Program-made: the position numbers and the translations under genes
Shown here: piece after piece, positions 50,916-59,391 of the stretch
Layout of the letters: each line of letters opens with the position of its first letter
How positions within the stretch are numbered: the stretch's first letter is position 1
The notes under the pieces: generated by a model
Told to the model about the DNA's origin: nothing
What the model saw: the letters and a program-made list of their open reading frames with translations, nothing else
The model's database searches: none
Assembly: GCA_030057915.1 (NCBI GenBank)
Contig: JASGUC010000014.1
Coordinates: 48,012 to 112,011 of the forward strand
Length of the DNA stretch: 64,000 nt
Direction: 5' to 3'
Source of the DNA: Pseudomonadota bacterium
GTDB lineage: Bacteria > Desulfobacterota > Syntrophia > Syntrophales > UBA8958

Positions 50916-52688
50916 ATGAAGCAATTCAAGAGATTCTGTTTCCTGACAATGGTGGGGGTCTGCCTGGCGGTTGTCCTGTCGGCGCCCCTGGGGGCCGAGG
51001 AGAGGAAAACCGTGGCCGTATTGCCCTTTGCGGTAAACAGCGCGGACGATATCGACTACGTGCGGCAGGGCATCCAGGTCATGCTCTCTTCCCGCATCTC
51101 CGCCAGCGACAAGATTGAAGTGGCCAGCAAGGACAGGGTCGCCGCCATCGTGAAGACCGCGAAGTTAAAGGAAATGACCCTGGCGGACATAAACGGCCTG
51201 GGGAAAGAGCTGGCGGTGAACTACGTGGTGGCGGGCACGATCACGAAAATCGGCAACAGTATAAGCATCGACGGCAAACTGGTTGACATGGCCGCCGACA
51301 AGCCCGCGGTGACCATCTCGACTCAATCTCAGGGCATGGATGACGTTATCGTCAAGATCAATGACTTTGCCCTGCGGATCGAACAGCATATCCTCGGGAC
51401 CGCTCCGGCCGCGGCCGTAGGTCCGGTTCCGCCCGCAGCCGTCGGTCCGGTTCCGGCCGCGGCGACGGCCGCCGCCCTGCCTCGGATCACCGCTCCCGGG
51501 ACGTCGTCGGCCCAGAGGGAACGGGAGGCGCAGATCGTCGCCGGGATGCGGACCGGGAAGAAGGCCACCTTCACCGGCGCCATCAACCCGGATTTCATCA
51601 GCGGCGCCCAGCCCCGGGATAAGCGGGGATTCTGGATGAGTCAGAAATATCCCACCACTTACAAGGGGCTCGATGTGGGCGACGTCAACGGCGACGGTCT
51701 GAACGAAATAGTGGCTATCGACGAAAACAGCGTTTACATCTACCAGAAAAAGGGCAACGACCTCTTGCTGCTCGCCAAGATCAGCGGCGGACGCTACAAC
51801 AATTACATGGGGGTCGATCTCATCGACCTCAACGGCAACGGGATAAAGGAGATCGTCGTCACCAACGTCCTCACGAAGAGAGAGACGTATAACGTCTCCA
51901 ACACCGCCTCCTCCTTTGTCCTGGAGTGGAAGGACGGCAAATTCGTCACCATCGCCGACAACCTCCCCTGGGTGTTTCGGGTCATAGACACCAAGCCGGC
52001 GGGCGTCCGCCTACTCGGCCAGATGATCGGCGTTTCCCGCCCCTTCGAAACGGACATCCACGAGATGGTGTGGCGCAACGGCAAATATCAGGAAGGCGCA
52101 CGGCTCAAGATTCCCCGGGGCCTGAACATTTACGGGCTGACCCTGGACAATCTCGGCGAAGGCGCGGAAAAGATAATCTCCTTCAATAATTACGACTATC
52201 TGTGCGTGTATAGGGAAACCGACAAACCCCTTTACGCCGTCCAGTCCATGATGGGGAGCAGTGAGTTCATCTATAAGAGCGAAGAGGTATTCGGCGGCAG
52301 CAACATGTACATCGAGCATTACGGGGAAGACATACCGGGGAACGACTACACCTTCTACAACACCTATCTGAACGCCCGGATTATCCCCTACGACATCAAC
52401 AAGGACGGCAAGCGGGAATTGATCGTCGTCAAGAACCTGACCGCGTCCCGCATCCTGAAGAACGTCAAGATCTTCACGGCCAGCGAATTCTACAATCTCG
52501 AATGGGACTCCCTTGGCCTGGTGGAAAACTGGCATACCCGAAAGATGAGCGGCTACGTGGCAGACTATCAGATCAAGGACATCGACAATGACGGCGAAGA
52601 CGAGATCGTCATGGCCCTCGTGACCTCCGCCGGTTCCCTGACGGGCCGGGAGAGCGTCATCGCCGCCTACAAGCTTCACGCTCAATAG
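50916..52688 (+). CDS. Exported protein: FlgO/CsgG-like domain plus FG-GAP/VCBS repeats
   Basis: A 590-residue exported protein. Signal peptide: FLTMVGVCLAVVLSAPLGA-EE (cut near residue 28). Residues ~30-165 resemble the TolB/FlgO/CsgG-type domain: KTVAVLPFAVNSADDIDYVR and YVVAGTITKIGNSISIDGKL. After an Ala/Pro/Val linker (~170-200), FG-GAP-type calcium-binding blades follow: DVGDVNGDGLNEIVAIDENS, LIDLNGNGIKEIVVTN, DINKDGKRELIVVKN and DIDNDGEDEIVMAL. It probably folds into a beta-propeller in the periplasm or outer membrane. ATG at 50916 was chosen because the signal peptide starts there (AGAGGATTGTAAAC upstream); the longer frame crosses repeats. Confidence 0.82.
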   Translation: MKQFKRFCFLTMVGVCLAVVLSAPLGAEERKTVAVLPFAVNSADDIDYVRQGIQVMLSSRISASDKIEVASKDRVAAIVKTAKLKEMTLADINGLGKELAVNYVVAGTITKIGNSISIDGKLVDMAADKPAVTISTQSQGMDDVIVKINDFALRIEQHILGTAPAAAVGPVPPAAVGPVPAAATAAALPRITAPGTSSAQREREAQIVAGMRTGKKATFTGAINPDFISGAQPRDKRGFWMSQKYPTTYKGLDVGDVNGDGLNEIVAIDENSVYIYQKKGNDLLLLAKISGGRYNNYMGVDLIDLNGNGIKEIVVTNVLTKRETYNVSNTASSFVLEWKDGKFVTIADNLPWVFRVIDTKPAGVRLLGQMIGVSRPFETDIHEMVWRNGKYQEGARLKIPRGLNIYGLTLDNLGEGAEKIISFNNYDYLCVYRETDKPLYAVQSMMGSSEFIYKSEEVFGGSNMYIEHYGEDIPGNDYTFYNTYLNARIIPYDINKDGKRELIVVKNLTASRILKNVKIFTASEFYNLEWDSLGLVENWHTRKMSGYVADYQIKDIDNDGEDEIVMALVTSAGSLTGRESVIAAYKLHAQ

Positions 52689-52691
52689 GGG

Positions 52692-52719
52692 TTGACAAGA
52701 AGGGATAACTGTTATAGAA
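52692..52719 (+). promoter_or_regulatory. Promoter of the tRNA-Met gene
   Basis: TTGACA (52692-52697) and TATAGA (52714-52719) are 16 bp apart, just before the tRNA at 52747. The position right after the preceding stop codon supports an independent stable-RNA promoter. Confidence 0.65.
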
Positions 52720-52746
52720 GCACCCTTCATCAAGAATGATCACCAG

Positions 52747-52823
52747 GGCGGTGTAGCTCAGTCGGTCAGAGCATGCGGCTCATATCCGCAGTGTCCGGGG
52801 TTCAAATCCCTGCACCGCCACCA
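52747..52823 (+). tRNA. tRNA-Met (CAT), elongator type
   Basis: A 77-nt cloverleaf with acceptor stem GGCGGTG/CACCGCC, D-arm TAGCTCAGTCGGTCAGAGC, anticodon stem-loop TGCGG-CTCATAT-CCGCA (anticodon CAT), T-arm CCGGGGTTCAAATCCCTG and encoded CCA. The G1:C72 pair excludes the initiator. Elongator tRNA-Met is favoured, but tRNA-Ile2, whose C34 becomes lysidine, has the same DNA anticodon. Confidence 0.93.
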
Positions 52824-52837
52824 AGCGAACCCAAAGT

Positions 52838-52864
52838 AGCCCGGCCGTTGGCCGGGCTTTTTTA
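52838..52864 (+). terminator. Rho-independent terminator after tRNA-Met
   Basis: A 9-bp perfect stem AGCCCGGCC/GGCCGGGCT with loop GTT is followed by a T run. It lies 15 bp past the tRNA CCA and 11 bp before the next ATG. Confidence 0.9.
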
Positions 52865-52874
52865 TCGTCCGACG

Positions 52875-53846
52875 ATGAGAGACGCCTTTGCCCCGAAATT
52901 CTTCTTCCGCAATCCCCACCTCCAGACCTTACTGGGTCGGAGCAAATACCGTCTCAACGGCGTGGAGGAACTCCACCGCTCCTCCACGGCGTCAATCCTC
53001 CCCTGCGGGGAGGGCGTCCGTCTCTTGGGGTTCCATGCCCGTCGTCCGGAAGGGGCCTCCCGGGGTCTCGTGGCGCTGATTCACGGTTGGGAGGGCAGCG
53101 CGGATTCCACCTATATCCTGGCCGCCGGGGCGTATCTGTTCCGCCGGGGATTCGACATCTTCCGCTTGAATCTCCGCGATCACGGCGAATCGCACCATCT
53201 CAACGCGGGACTGTTTCACGGCGCCCTGATCGGGGAGACCTTCCAGGCCCTGCGGAATATCGCCCACTTGCCGACCTACGGCCGTCTCTACCTCATCGGT
53301 TTCTCCCTGGGAGGGAACTTCGCCCTCCGGATCGCCCTGAAGCATGGCCGTAAGGAGGAGATCCCCTCCTTGCGCCACGTCTTTGCCGTCAGCCCGGCCC
53401 TGGACCCCTACAAGGCCACCATGGCCATCGATGCGGGATGGGGTGTTTACCGCCGTTATTTTTTGAACAAATGGAAACGTTCACTGAAAAAGAAACAGGC
53501 CCTGTTCCCCGACCTCTATGACTTCCGACCCATGATGAAGACGCGATCCTGTCTGGAACTGACGGAGGCGATCATGGTTTACTACCGGGAATACCGCGAC
53601 TATCACGACTACTTCCGCCAATACACCCTCGACGGCGCCTCCTTTGCCGGTTTGTCCGTTCCCACGACGATCATCGTTTCCCGGGACGACCCCGTCATCC
53701 CCCTGGAAGACTTTCATGCCCTGCCGGCCCGGGAAAAACTCCATGTGGCGATCCAACCCTATGGAGGCCATTGCGGATTCATCGACATGCCCGGCTTTTC
53801 CTCCTGGTGCGACCGGAAGATCTATGACATAATCGACCAATCATGA
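52875..53846 (+). CDS. Alpha/beta hydrolase, YheT (UPF0017) family
   Basis: A 323-residue hydrolase with the family opening FFRNPHLQTLLGRSKYR. The oxyanion/H-G motif is VALIHGWEGSADSTYILAAG, the nucleophile elbow LIGFSLGGNFALRIALKHGR (Ser in G-F-S-L-G), and the acid and His are TIIVSRDDPVIP and GGHCGFIDMPGF. Probably an esterase; its substrate is unknown. ATG at 52875 follows the tRNA terminator. An upstream in-frame start inside the tRNA gene was rejected. Confidence 0.88.
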   Translation: MRDAFAPKFFFRNPHLQTLLGRSKYRLNGVEELHRSSTASILPCGEGVRLLGFHARRPEGASRGLVALIHGWEGSADSTYILAAGAYLFRRGFDIFRLNLRDHGESHHLNAGLFHGALIGETFQALRNIAHLPTYGRLYLIGFSLGGNFALRIALKHGRKEEIPSLRHVFAVSPALDPYKATMAIDAGWGVYRRYFLNKWKRSLKKKQALFPDLYDFRPMMKTRSCLELTEAIMVYYREYRDYHDYFRQYTLDGASFAGLSVPTTIIVSRDDPVIPLEDFHALPAREKLHVAIQPYGGHCGFIDMPGFSSWCDRKIYDIIDQS

Positions 53847-53997
53847 TCGACGACCTCGTAAAAACCCATAGGCGGCCCCGCGCCTCTTCCCTCGTCACGG
53901 CGACGCACCGCCGGGGGTATTGCATCCCTCGGGAGTCCCGCGTCGCACCTCGAGTTTTTCCCGTTTTTTCTCCGCAAGGATTTTCTTCGGACTCAAT

Positions 53998-54870
53998 ATG
54001 ATCAGAAACCGCGAGATTACCGCCTCCAACGACAACCTGCCCCTGCTGGCAAGATCCGCGCTTGCGCGCAACCAAAACGATTTTTTGTCTAAATGGCGGG
54101 AGATAAAAGGGGAAGAGGGGTTTCGCCACGGCGGTCAATCACCCGCCGGCGTCCTCCTCCTCCTCCATCGTCGTCCCCATGACGGCCCGGACTGCCAAAA
54201 GGGCCAAAATCCCTGGGTATGGCAACTGATCAAAAGATCGTCTCAAACTGCCCAGGGAGGGGATATCGGCTGCCCCGGCGGGATGCTTCAGCGCCTCGTT
54301 GACTGGGGCTTCAGTCTCCTCTTCATCCGCAGCGGCATCCTGCCAATGCCCTTCTCCCCGCGGGAAGACGCATCGATGGGCGCAAGCCGCCAGGAAAGAA
54401 GGGTCCTTTCCCTGTTCTTTGCCAACGCCCTCCGGGAATCCTGGGAGGAGTTGCGCCTCCATCCGTTCCGTGTGTCGCTTCTTGGGGCATTGCCCACCCA
54501 TTCCCTCAACCTCTTCCGTCGGACGATTTTTCCCCTGGTCGCCCTCACCGATACCCAATGGACGCCCCGCCCCAATCACGAGGTGGAGAGGTTCATCGAG
54601 ATTCCCCTGGAGTCATTCTTCACCCCCTCCTCCTACGGCCGCTACCTGATTCAGGCTTCGGAACAGGTGACCCCCGCCGATCCGGGGCCTTGGGAATTCC
54701 CCTGTCTGATTCACGAACAAGACGGCCGGGAAGAGATACTCTGGGGCGCCACCTTTTACATCATAATGAATTTCATGAAGATGGTCTTCGACCATCGATT
54801 GCCGGACCTCAACGACAAGAGGATCCGGAGGAGAATGCTTCATGCCGAATATCTTACCGGAAGGCGATAA
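53998..54870 (+). CDS. Nudix-like hydrolase (degenerate box)
   Basis: A 290-residue protein. AGVLLLLHRR and QGGDIGCPGGMLQ mark the first half of a Nudix fold. The catalytic helix appears later as FANALRESWEELRLHPFRVS (R-E-x-x-E-E-L), separated by a ~45-residue insertion from the Gly-rich part, as in some CoA-diphosphatase-like proteins. WEFPCLIHEQDGREEILWGA follows, consistent with that subgroup. ATG at 53998 is preferred to one 78 bp upstream for lack of conservation there. It overlaps the HAD gene by 29 bp, indicating coupling. Confidence 0.72.
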   Translation: MIRNREITASNDNLPLLARSALARNQNDFLSKWREIKGEEGFRHGGQSPAGVLLLLHRRPHDGPDCQKGQNPWVWQLIKRSSQTAQGGDIGCPGGMLQRLVDWGFSLLFIRSGILPMPFSPREDASMGASRQERRVLSLFFANALRESWEELRLHPFRVSLLGALPTHSLNLFRRTIFPLVALTDTQWTPRPNHEVERFIEIPLESFFTPSSYGRYLIQASEQVTPADPGPWEFPCLIHEQDGREEILWGATFYIIMNFMKMVFDHRLPDLNDKRIRRRMLHAEYLTGRR

Positions 54871-55561
54871 AAAAACGTCGCTCCGGGATTCGATCCGGAA
54901 CCTGAAAGCCGTTGTTTTCGACTTTGACGGCACCATCGCCGGCTTGACCATCGATTTCGCCGAGATGCGACGCCGGGTGCTGGAACATCTGCGCGGCTCG
55001 GGCGTCAACCCCGACGGACTGGCCCGCCTGTACGTCCTGGAGATGATCGCTGCCGGAAAGGAGCGGATCGGCCGTTTCTTTCCCGGAAAGGAGACGAAAT
55101 ATGAACGCGAGGCCCTGGCGCTGGTCAGGGAAATGGAGGTGTCGGCGGCGCAATCGGGGCATCTGTTTTCCGGGATCAGGGATGCCCTCTCCCAGCTTCG
55201 CTCCCAGGGAAGGCGGACGGCGGTGGTGACCAGAAACTGTCGTGAGGCCGTCACCGCGGTCTTTCCCGACATCGATGCCTTCATGGACGTCGTGATGACC
55301 CGTGACGACACCCCTCTGGTCAAACCCCATCCCGTACACCTCCATCGGGCCCTGGCAGCCTTGGCGTCCCCTGCCCCGGCGGCGGCCATGGTGGGAGACC
55401 ACGGAATGGATATGATCCTGGCTCGGGACGTAGGCGTCCTGGCCATCGGCGTGCTTACGGGGCATGACACCGCCCGGGAACTCGAGGCAGCGGGAGCAGA
55501 GGTGATCCTGCCCTCGGCGTCCGAGCTGGTCGGCTTTCTCTCCTCCTCACGGGGACGGTAG
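54842..55561 (+). CDS. HAD-superfamily hydrolase (phosphatase-like)
   Basis: A 239-residue HAD phosphatase. Motif I VVFDFDGTIAGLTIDFAEMR (residues ~23-42) has the nucleophile and acid Asp. Motif II is TAVVTRNCREAV, motif III the Lys in LVKPHPVHLHRALA, and motif IV AMVGDHGMDMILARDVGVLA. The helical cap between motifs I and II resembles the phosphoglycolate/Gph group. Substrate not determined. It lies downstream of and overlaps the Nudix gene. Confidence 0.88.
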   Translation: MPNILPEGDKKTSLRDSIRNLKAVVFDFDGTIAGLTIDFAEMRRRVLEHLRGSGVNPDGLARLYVLEMIAAGKERIGRFFPGKETKYEREALALVREMEVSAAQSGHLFSGIRDALSQLRSQGRRTAVVTRNCREAVTAVFPDIDAFMDVVMTRDDTPLVKPHPVHLHRALAALASPAPAAAMVGDHGMDMILARDVGVLAIGVLTGHDTARELEAAGAEVILPSASELVGFLSSSRGR

Positions 55562-55703
55562 CGGCATGCCGGGTATAAATGATTACATCCCCGCGATTTC
55601 CTTTCGTCATCCTCATCGTTCCCGGGCCTTGTGGCAAAGATGACGATTCAAGGGAATACCATTATCGCGGGCACGGACAATTCAGTTCAGAGGGAGGTCG
55701 ATC

Positions 55704-57065
55704 ATGAATGTAGAGGTGTTTCGAGAATACGACATCCGCGGTCTCGTGGGCCGGGATCTCAACGAGGATTTCGTCTATCGCCTGGGGCTTGCCATTGGCG
55801 CTTACGGCCGTCGGCGCAACGTGGAGATCATGACCCTGGGTCGGGACTGCCGTTTCAGTTCGGAAGGTTTTTCTCAAACCATCGCCCGGGGGCTCGCGGA
55901 CGCCGGGATATCGGTGATCGATCTGGGCATGTGCGCCACCCCCATGCTCTACTATTCCATCCGGCGTTATGAGACTCAGGGGGGAGTCATGGTCACCGGC
56001 AGCCATAATCCCGCTGATTTCAATGGCTTCAAGATATGCATCGGCCCCGACACCATCTATGGCGACGAAATACAGGAACTGCGCCGGATCATGGAGGGGG
56101 AAAGCTACGAGCGCCGCGGCGGCGGGGTCATAACCGCCCGGGATATCGCTTCCGACTACCAGGATTATCTCGTGGGCAACGTCAAAGTCCAACCCGGCCT
56201 GAAGATCGTCGTCGATGCCGGCAACGGCACGGGCGGCCTCTTTTCGCTGCCCATCTTCCGCCGCCTGGGTTGTATCGTCACAGAACTCTACTGCGAACCC
56301 GACGGGCGTTTTCCCAATCACCATCCCGACCCCACCGTTCCGGAAAACCTCCGCGAACTCATCGCCCTGGTGAAGGAGAAGGGGGCCGACGCGGGGATAG
56401 CCTTCGACGGCGACGCCGATCGCATCGGCGTGATCACCGATCGAGGGGACATCCTCTGGGGGGATGAACTGCTCCTCCTCTTCTCCCGCTTTCTCCTTCG
56501 GGAGAACCCCGGCGCCGCCATAATCGGAGAGGTCAAGTGCTCGCAGAAACTATACGACGACATCGCCGCCCACGGCGGCCGGCCCATCATGTGGAAGGCC
56601 GGGCACTCCCTGATCAAGGGCAAGATGAAAACGGAGCATGCCCTGCTCGCCGGGGAGATGAGCGGGCACATCTTCTTCGCCGATCGTTATTTCGGCTATG
56701 ACGACGCCATCTACGCCGCCATCCGCCTCTTGGAGATCCTCTCGATGTCCCCGGGGAAAGGGATCGGCGACCTCATCGCCGATGTCCCCAAAACCTTCGC
56801 CACCCCGGAGATCCGCATCGACTGCCCGGACGAGATGAAATTTAGGGTGACGGAAGCGGTCAAGGAATACTTTCGGAAGGATTACGATATTATCGATATT
56901 GACGGGGTGAGGATACCCTTTGCCGACGGCTGGGGGCTTCTGCGACCCTCCAATACCCAGCCCGTGCTGGTGCTGCGTTTCGAGGCGGCTTCCGCCGAAC
57001 GCCTCGCGGCAATCCGCGCCCTGGTGGAGGGAGTTTTAAAACAGATCCTGGCCAAGATGATCTGA
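55704..57065 (+). CDS. manB: Phosphomannomutase/phosphoglucomutase
   Basis: A 453-residue alpha-D-phosphohexomutase. MNVEVFREYDIRGLVGRDLN opens domain 1; the phosphoserine loop is VMVTGSHNPADFNGFK (residues ~93-108), the metal loop AFDGDADRIGVITDRGDILW, the sugar loop ALLAGEMSGHIFF and the phosphate loop FADGWGLLRPSNTQPVLVLR. It interconverts hexose-1- and hexose-6-phosphates to feed GDP-mannose or UDP-glucose for the surface glycans made elsewhere in the window. AGAGGGAGG precedes the ATG. All four catalytic loops are intact. Confidence 0.92.
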   Translation: MNVEVFREYDIRGLVGRDLNEDFVYRLGLAIGAYGRRRNVEIMTLGRDCRFSSEGFSQTIARGLADAGISVIDLGMCATPMLYYSIRRYETQGGVMVTGSHNPADFNGFKICIGPDTIYGDEIQELRRIMEGESYERRGGGVITARDIASDYQDYLVGNVKVQPGLKIVVDAGNGTGGLFSLPIFRRLGCIVTELYCEPDGRFPNHHPDPTVPENLRELIALVKEKGADAGIAFDGDADRIGVITDRGDILWGDELLLLFSRFLLRENPGAAIIGEVKCSQKLYDDIAAHGGRPIMWKAGHSLIKGKMKTEHALLAGEMSGHIFFADRYFGYDDAIYAAIRLLEILSMSPGKGIGDLIADVPKTFATPEIRIDCPDEMKFRVTEAVKEYFRKDYDIIDIDGVRIPFADGWGLLRPSNTQPVLVLRFEAASAERLAAIRALVEGVLKQILAKMI

Positions 57066-57315
57066 CGGTCCCGGCGGATGCCAGTGTTTTCACGCATCCG
57101 CCGGATGCCGGGTCAAGCACGGCAGGATAAGAGAGGAGATGTCATTGTCATTATTTTTCCCCTCAAAAAGTGGTAATTTGCCAGTGTTTAAAAATGCGAA
57201 GTAGTCATATCAAGTAGTACCCACACGACCGTTTCGCCGCTCGTTGGCACTCGATAATGCTAATAATATTTTTTACGATCATGAACTTGGGCTAATCAAG
57301 GTCGCTTTGCAAAGG
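57066..57315. other. Intergenic gap with repeat debris and an IS-end-like sequence
   Basis: 57072-57125 is a partial GAGACC-type interior (GGATGCCGGGTCAAGCACGG). 57165-57200 reads AAAAAGTGGTAATTTGCCAG then TGTTTAAAAATGCG, which recalls the ends of IS21-type elements; that is from memory and weak. No gene or RNA was recognised. Confidence 0.35.
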
Positions 57316-57347
57316 CATCGCTCCTCCCAGAGCGGTGTCTTTTTTTT
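57316..57347 (+). terminator. Rho-independent terminator (rightward)
   Basis: An 8-bp stem CATCGCTC/GAGCGGTG (one T-G pair) is followed by TCTTTTTTTT. It lies between the phosphomannomutase gene and the convergent lytic transglycosylase gene. Confidence 0.8.
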
Positions 57348-57360
57348 GCGATCTCGACGA

Positions 57361-59061
57361 TCAGTCCGCCGCGCCGGCAGCCCGGACGATCCTGATCACC
57401 TGACCGGTTTTGAGGAAATCGGTCTTCAAGCCGTTGGTCTTCTTTATGGAGCCAACGGTCGTATTGTTTTTCGTGGCCACGGAGGACAGGGTGTCGCCTC
57501 TTTTCACCTGGTACCGGACGATCCTCTCTCCATCCGCCGTTTTCGTTTTCCTTGCCGCCGTGACCCGATCGGTCCTTTTCGCCGTTTGAACCTCCCGGAT
57601 GGGTATCGAGAGATGCTGTCCCACGACTAGGCCCTTGTTTGCCCGGAGCCGGTTGCAATTGCGGATCGCCTTGGGCGTGGTCCGGTATCTCTTGGCGATG
57701 GAGGTCAGGGATTCCCCTCGTTTCACCCGATGGACTATCACCACCGGTCTCTTCCTGGGGGCCGGCGGCGGTTGTTCCCAATGGGGTATGGCCTCGGAGA
57801 CGGCGGCAAATCTTTCCACCGCCTCGGGAGGAACCTTGAGAAGATATTCCTTCTCCGGGGTGATCAGATGACGCAGTTCCGGATTGAGCAGACACAGCGT
57901 TTCATCCGAAACGTCGAGATGCTGGGCCACGTCCTTCAGGCGCATCGCTTTGTTGGTCCGCACCGTTTCATATCCCCGGCCCTTGCCCCGACCCTCCAGG
58001 GGCGTGCCCAAATCCATGCCGTATTTCTCGGGGTTGCGGACAATATGGATGGTCGCCAGAAAGCGCGGCACATACCGGGCCGTTTCATAGGGCAATTGAT
58101 GATACAGATCCCAGAAGCGGTCGAGATAATTGATGTGCTGCCGGGAGATAACCCGCATGACCCGTCCCTCGCCACAGTTATAGGCTGCCAGGACGGTAAG
58201 CCAGTCCCCGAACATCCCGTGAAGATCGATCAAGTAGGCAATGGCCGCCCGGGTGGCTTTTTCCGGATCCATCCGTTCATCCACCCACTGATCTCGTTCC
58301 AATCCGTACTTATAACCCGTCGAGGGGATGAACTGCCACAATCCCAGAGCCCTAGCTGTAGATAATGCCTTGATTTTATATCCACTTTCCACAAGCGGCA
58401 GCCAGGACAGCTCCTCGGGGAGCCCCTGTCGTCTCAGCTCTTCCACGATGTAGGGGCGGTAAAGGCCGGAGCGTTGATAGGATGAAATGAAGAAATCCCG
58501 CTCCACGGTCTGAAAGGAGCGGATCTCCTTTTCCACGTCGGCGTTCATGATGATGGGGATCTCCCCCCGCTTCCCCTTGGCGACGGACTGCATGGCGGAA
58601 TATATCGCCAGGGTTCTTTTGGTGATGAGGAGCCGCAGATCATCCTTCTGTCGGCTGATTTCGGGATCGCCATTCATCTCCAGGATCAGGGCGTAGGCCT
58701 GATCGAGCATTTCGATGGCGTTTTCCACGTCCCCCTTTACCCAATAGGACTGGGATTCGGAAAGAAGTCGGAGCGCGGCCTCCATGATGTCCTGCTCCTG
58801 CTGGTCCGTCCCTCCTTTTGTCCCGGCCGTCGCATCATTGGCTTCCCGAAACGTATTCCCCCGTTCTTCCGCCGCCGGCTGACCGGTGGCGGCTGTTGAA
58901 GGAACGGCGTCTCGGCGCCCCTTGGCCCCGGCCTGGGCCGGGGGGGAAGCGATCCTCGTTCCCATCTCTGACTCGCAGTGCGCCGGGGAAACGAAAGAGG
59001 CAAGGATTAGCAAGAAGGTCGATATCACTAAAGGCAGTTTCAGGTTTCTATGTCGGCCCAT
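57361..59061 (-). CDS. mltD: Membrane-bound lytic murein transglycosylase D-like, with LysM domains
   Basis: A 566-residue exported enzyme. Signal peptide: LPLVISTFLLILASFVSPAH (residues ~8-27). The SLT domain has ELSWLPLVESGYKIKALSTA with the catalytic Glu (near residue 227) and GLWQFIPSTGYKYGLERDQW, then TVLAAYNCGEGRVMRVISRQ. Two C-terminal LysM domains bind peptidoglycan: VKRGESLTSIAKRYRTTPKA and VKRGDTLSSVATKNNTTVGS. It cleaves glycan strands in the periplasm. The ~100 residues before the SLT domain are low-complexity and helical. Confidence 0.9.
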   Translation of the reverse strand: MGRHRNLKLPLVISTFLLILASFVSPAHCESEMGTRIASPPAQAGAKGRRDAVPSTAATGQPAAEERGNTFREANDATAGTKGGTDQQEQDIMEAALRLLSESQSYWVKGDVENAIEMLDQAYALILEMNGDPEISRQKDDLRLLITKRTLAIYSAMQSVAKGKRGEIPIIMNADVEKEIRSFQTVERDFFISSYQRSGLYRPYIVEELRRQGLPEELSWLPLVESGYKIKALSTARALGLWQFIPSTGYKYGLERDQWVDERMDPEKATRAAIAYLIDLHGMFGDWLTVLAAYNCGEGRVMRVISRQHINYLDRFWDLYHQLPYETARYVPRFLATIHIVRNPEKYGMDLGTPLEGRGKGRGYETVRTNKAMRLKDVAQHLDVSDETLCLLNPELRHLITPEKEYLLKVPPEAVERFAAVSEAIPHWEQPPPAPRKRPVVIVHRVKRGESLTSIAKRYRTTPKAIRNCNRLRANKGLVVGQHLSIPIREVQTAKRTDRVTAARKTKTADGERIVRYQVKRGDTLSSVATKNNTTVGSIKKTNGLKTDFLKTGQVIRIVRAAGAAD

Positions 59062-59153
59062 GGTTTTTCTGACTCCTTTCTATGCCTGACGGACACCGCC
59101 GATCCCTATATCACAATCGGCCGGCAACACGAAAAAAATATTGTCCCAGCGGC

Positions 59154-59256
59154 ACGGTAAATTTGTTCTATCTCTAAGTGGCTGAAAACAGGACGTGCCT
59201 CAGTTTTAGTAGCTCATTCAAGATCAACTACTTACATTGAGAACAAATTTACCCTG
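59154..59256 (+). mobile_element. MITE, copy C (103 bp) with 11-bp direct repeats
   Basis: It begins ACGGTAAATTTGTTCT and ends AGAACAAATTTACCCTG; GGTAAATTTGTTCT and AGAACAAATTTACC are perfect 14-bp inverted termini. Flanks are GTCCCAGCGGC (59143-59153) and GTCCCATCGGC (59257-59267), 10 of 11 identical. It lies upstream of the lytic transglycosylase gene. A fragment of the GAGACC-family interior (GATTAGGATTTCTCGTCG) follows at about 59324-59362. Confidence 0.88.
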
Positions 59257-59391
59257 GTCCCATCGGCGCCGTCACGCCGAAACCGTCCCGTACCCGATCG
59301 CCGCCGCTCCCAAGGAGATCCTTGATTAGGATTTCTCGTCGTAAGCGCCTCGAAATGACAATGACATTTATCATTCCGATTATGCGGGGGA

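Noticed and set aside
52747..52823. Initiator tRNA-Met
   Set aside because: The G1:C72 pair and absence of three G-C pairs in the anticodon stem of the initiator type exclude it; elongator Met or Ile2 remain.
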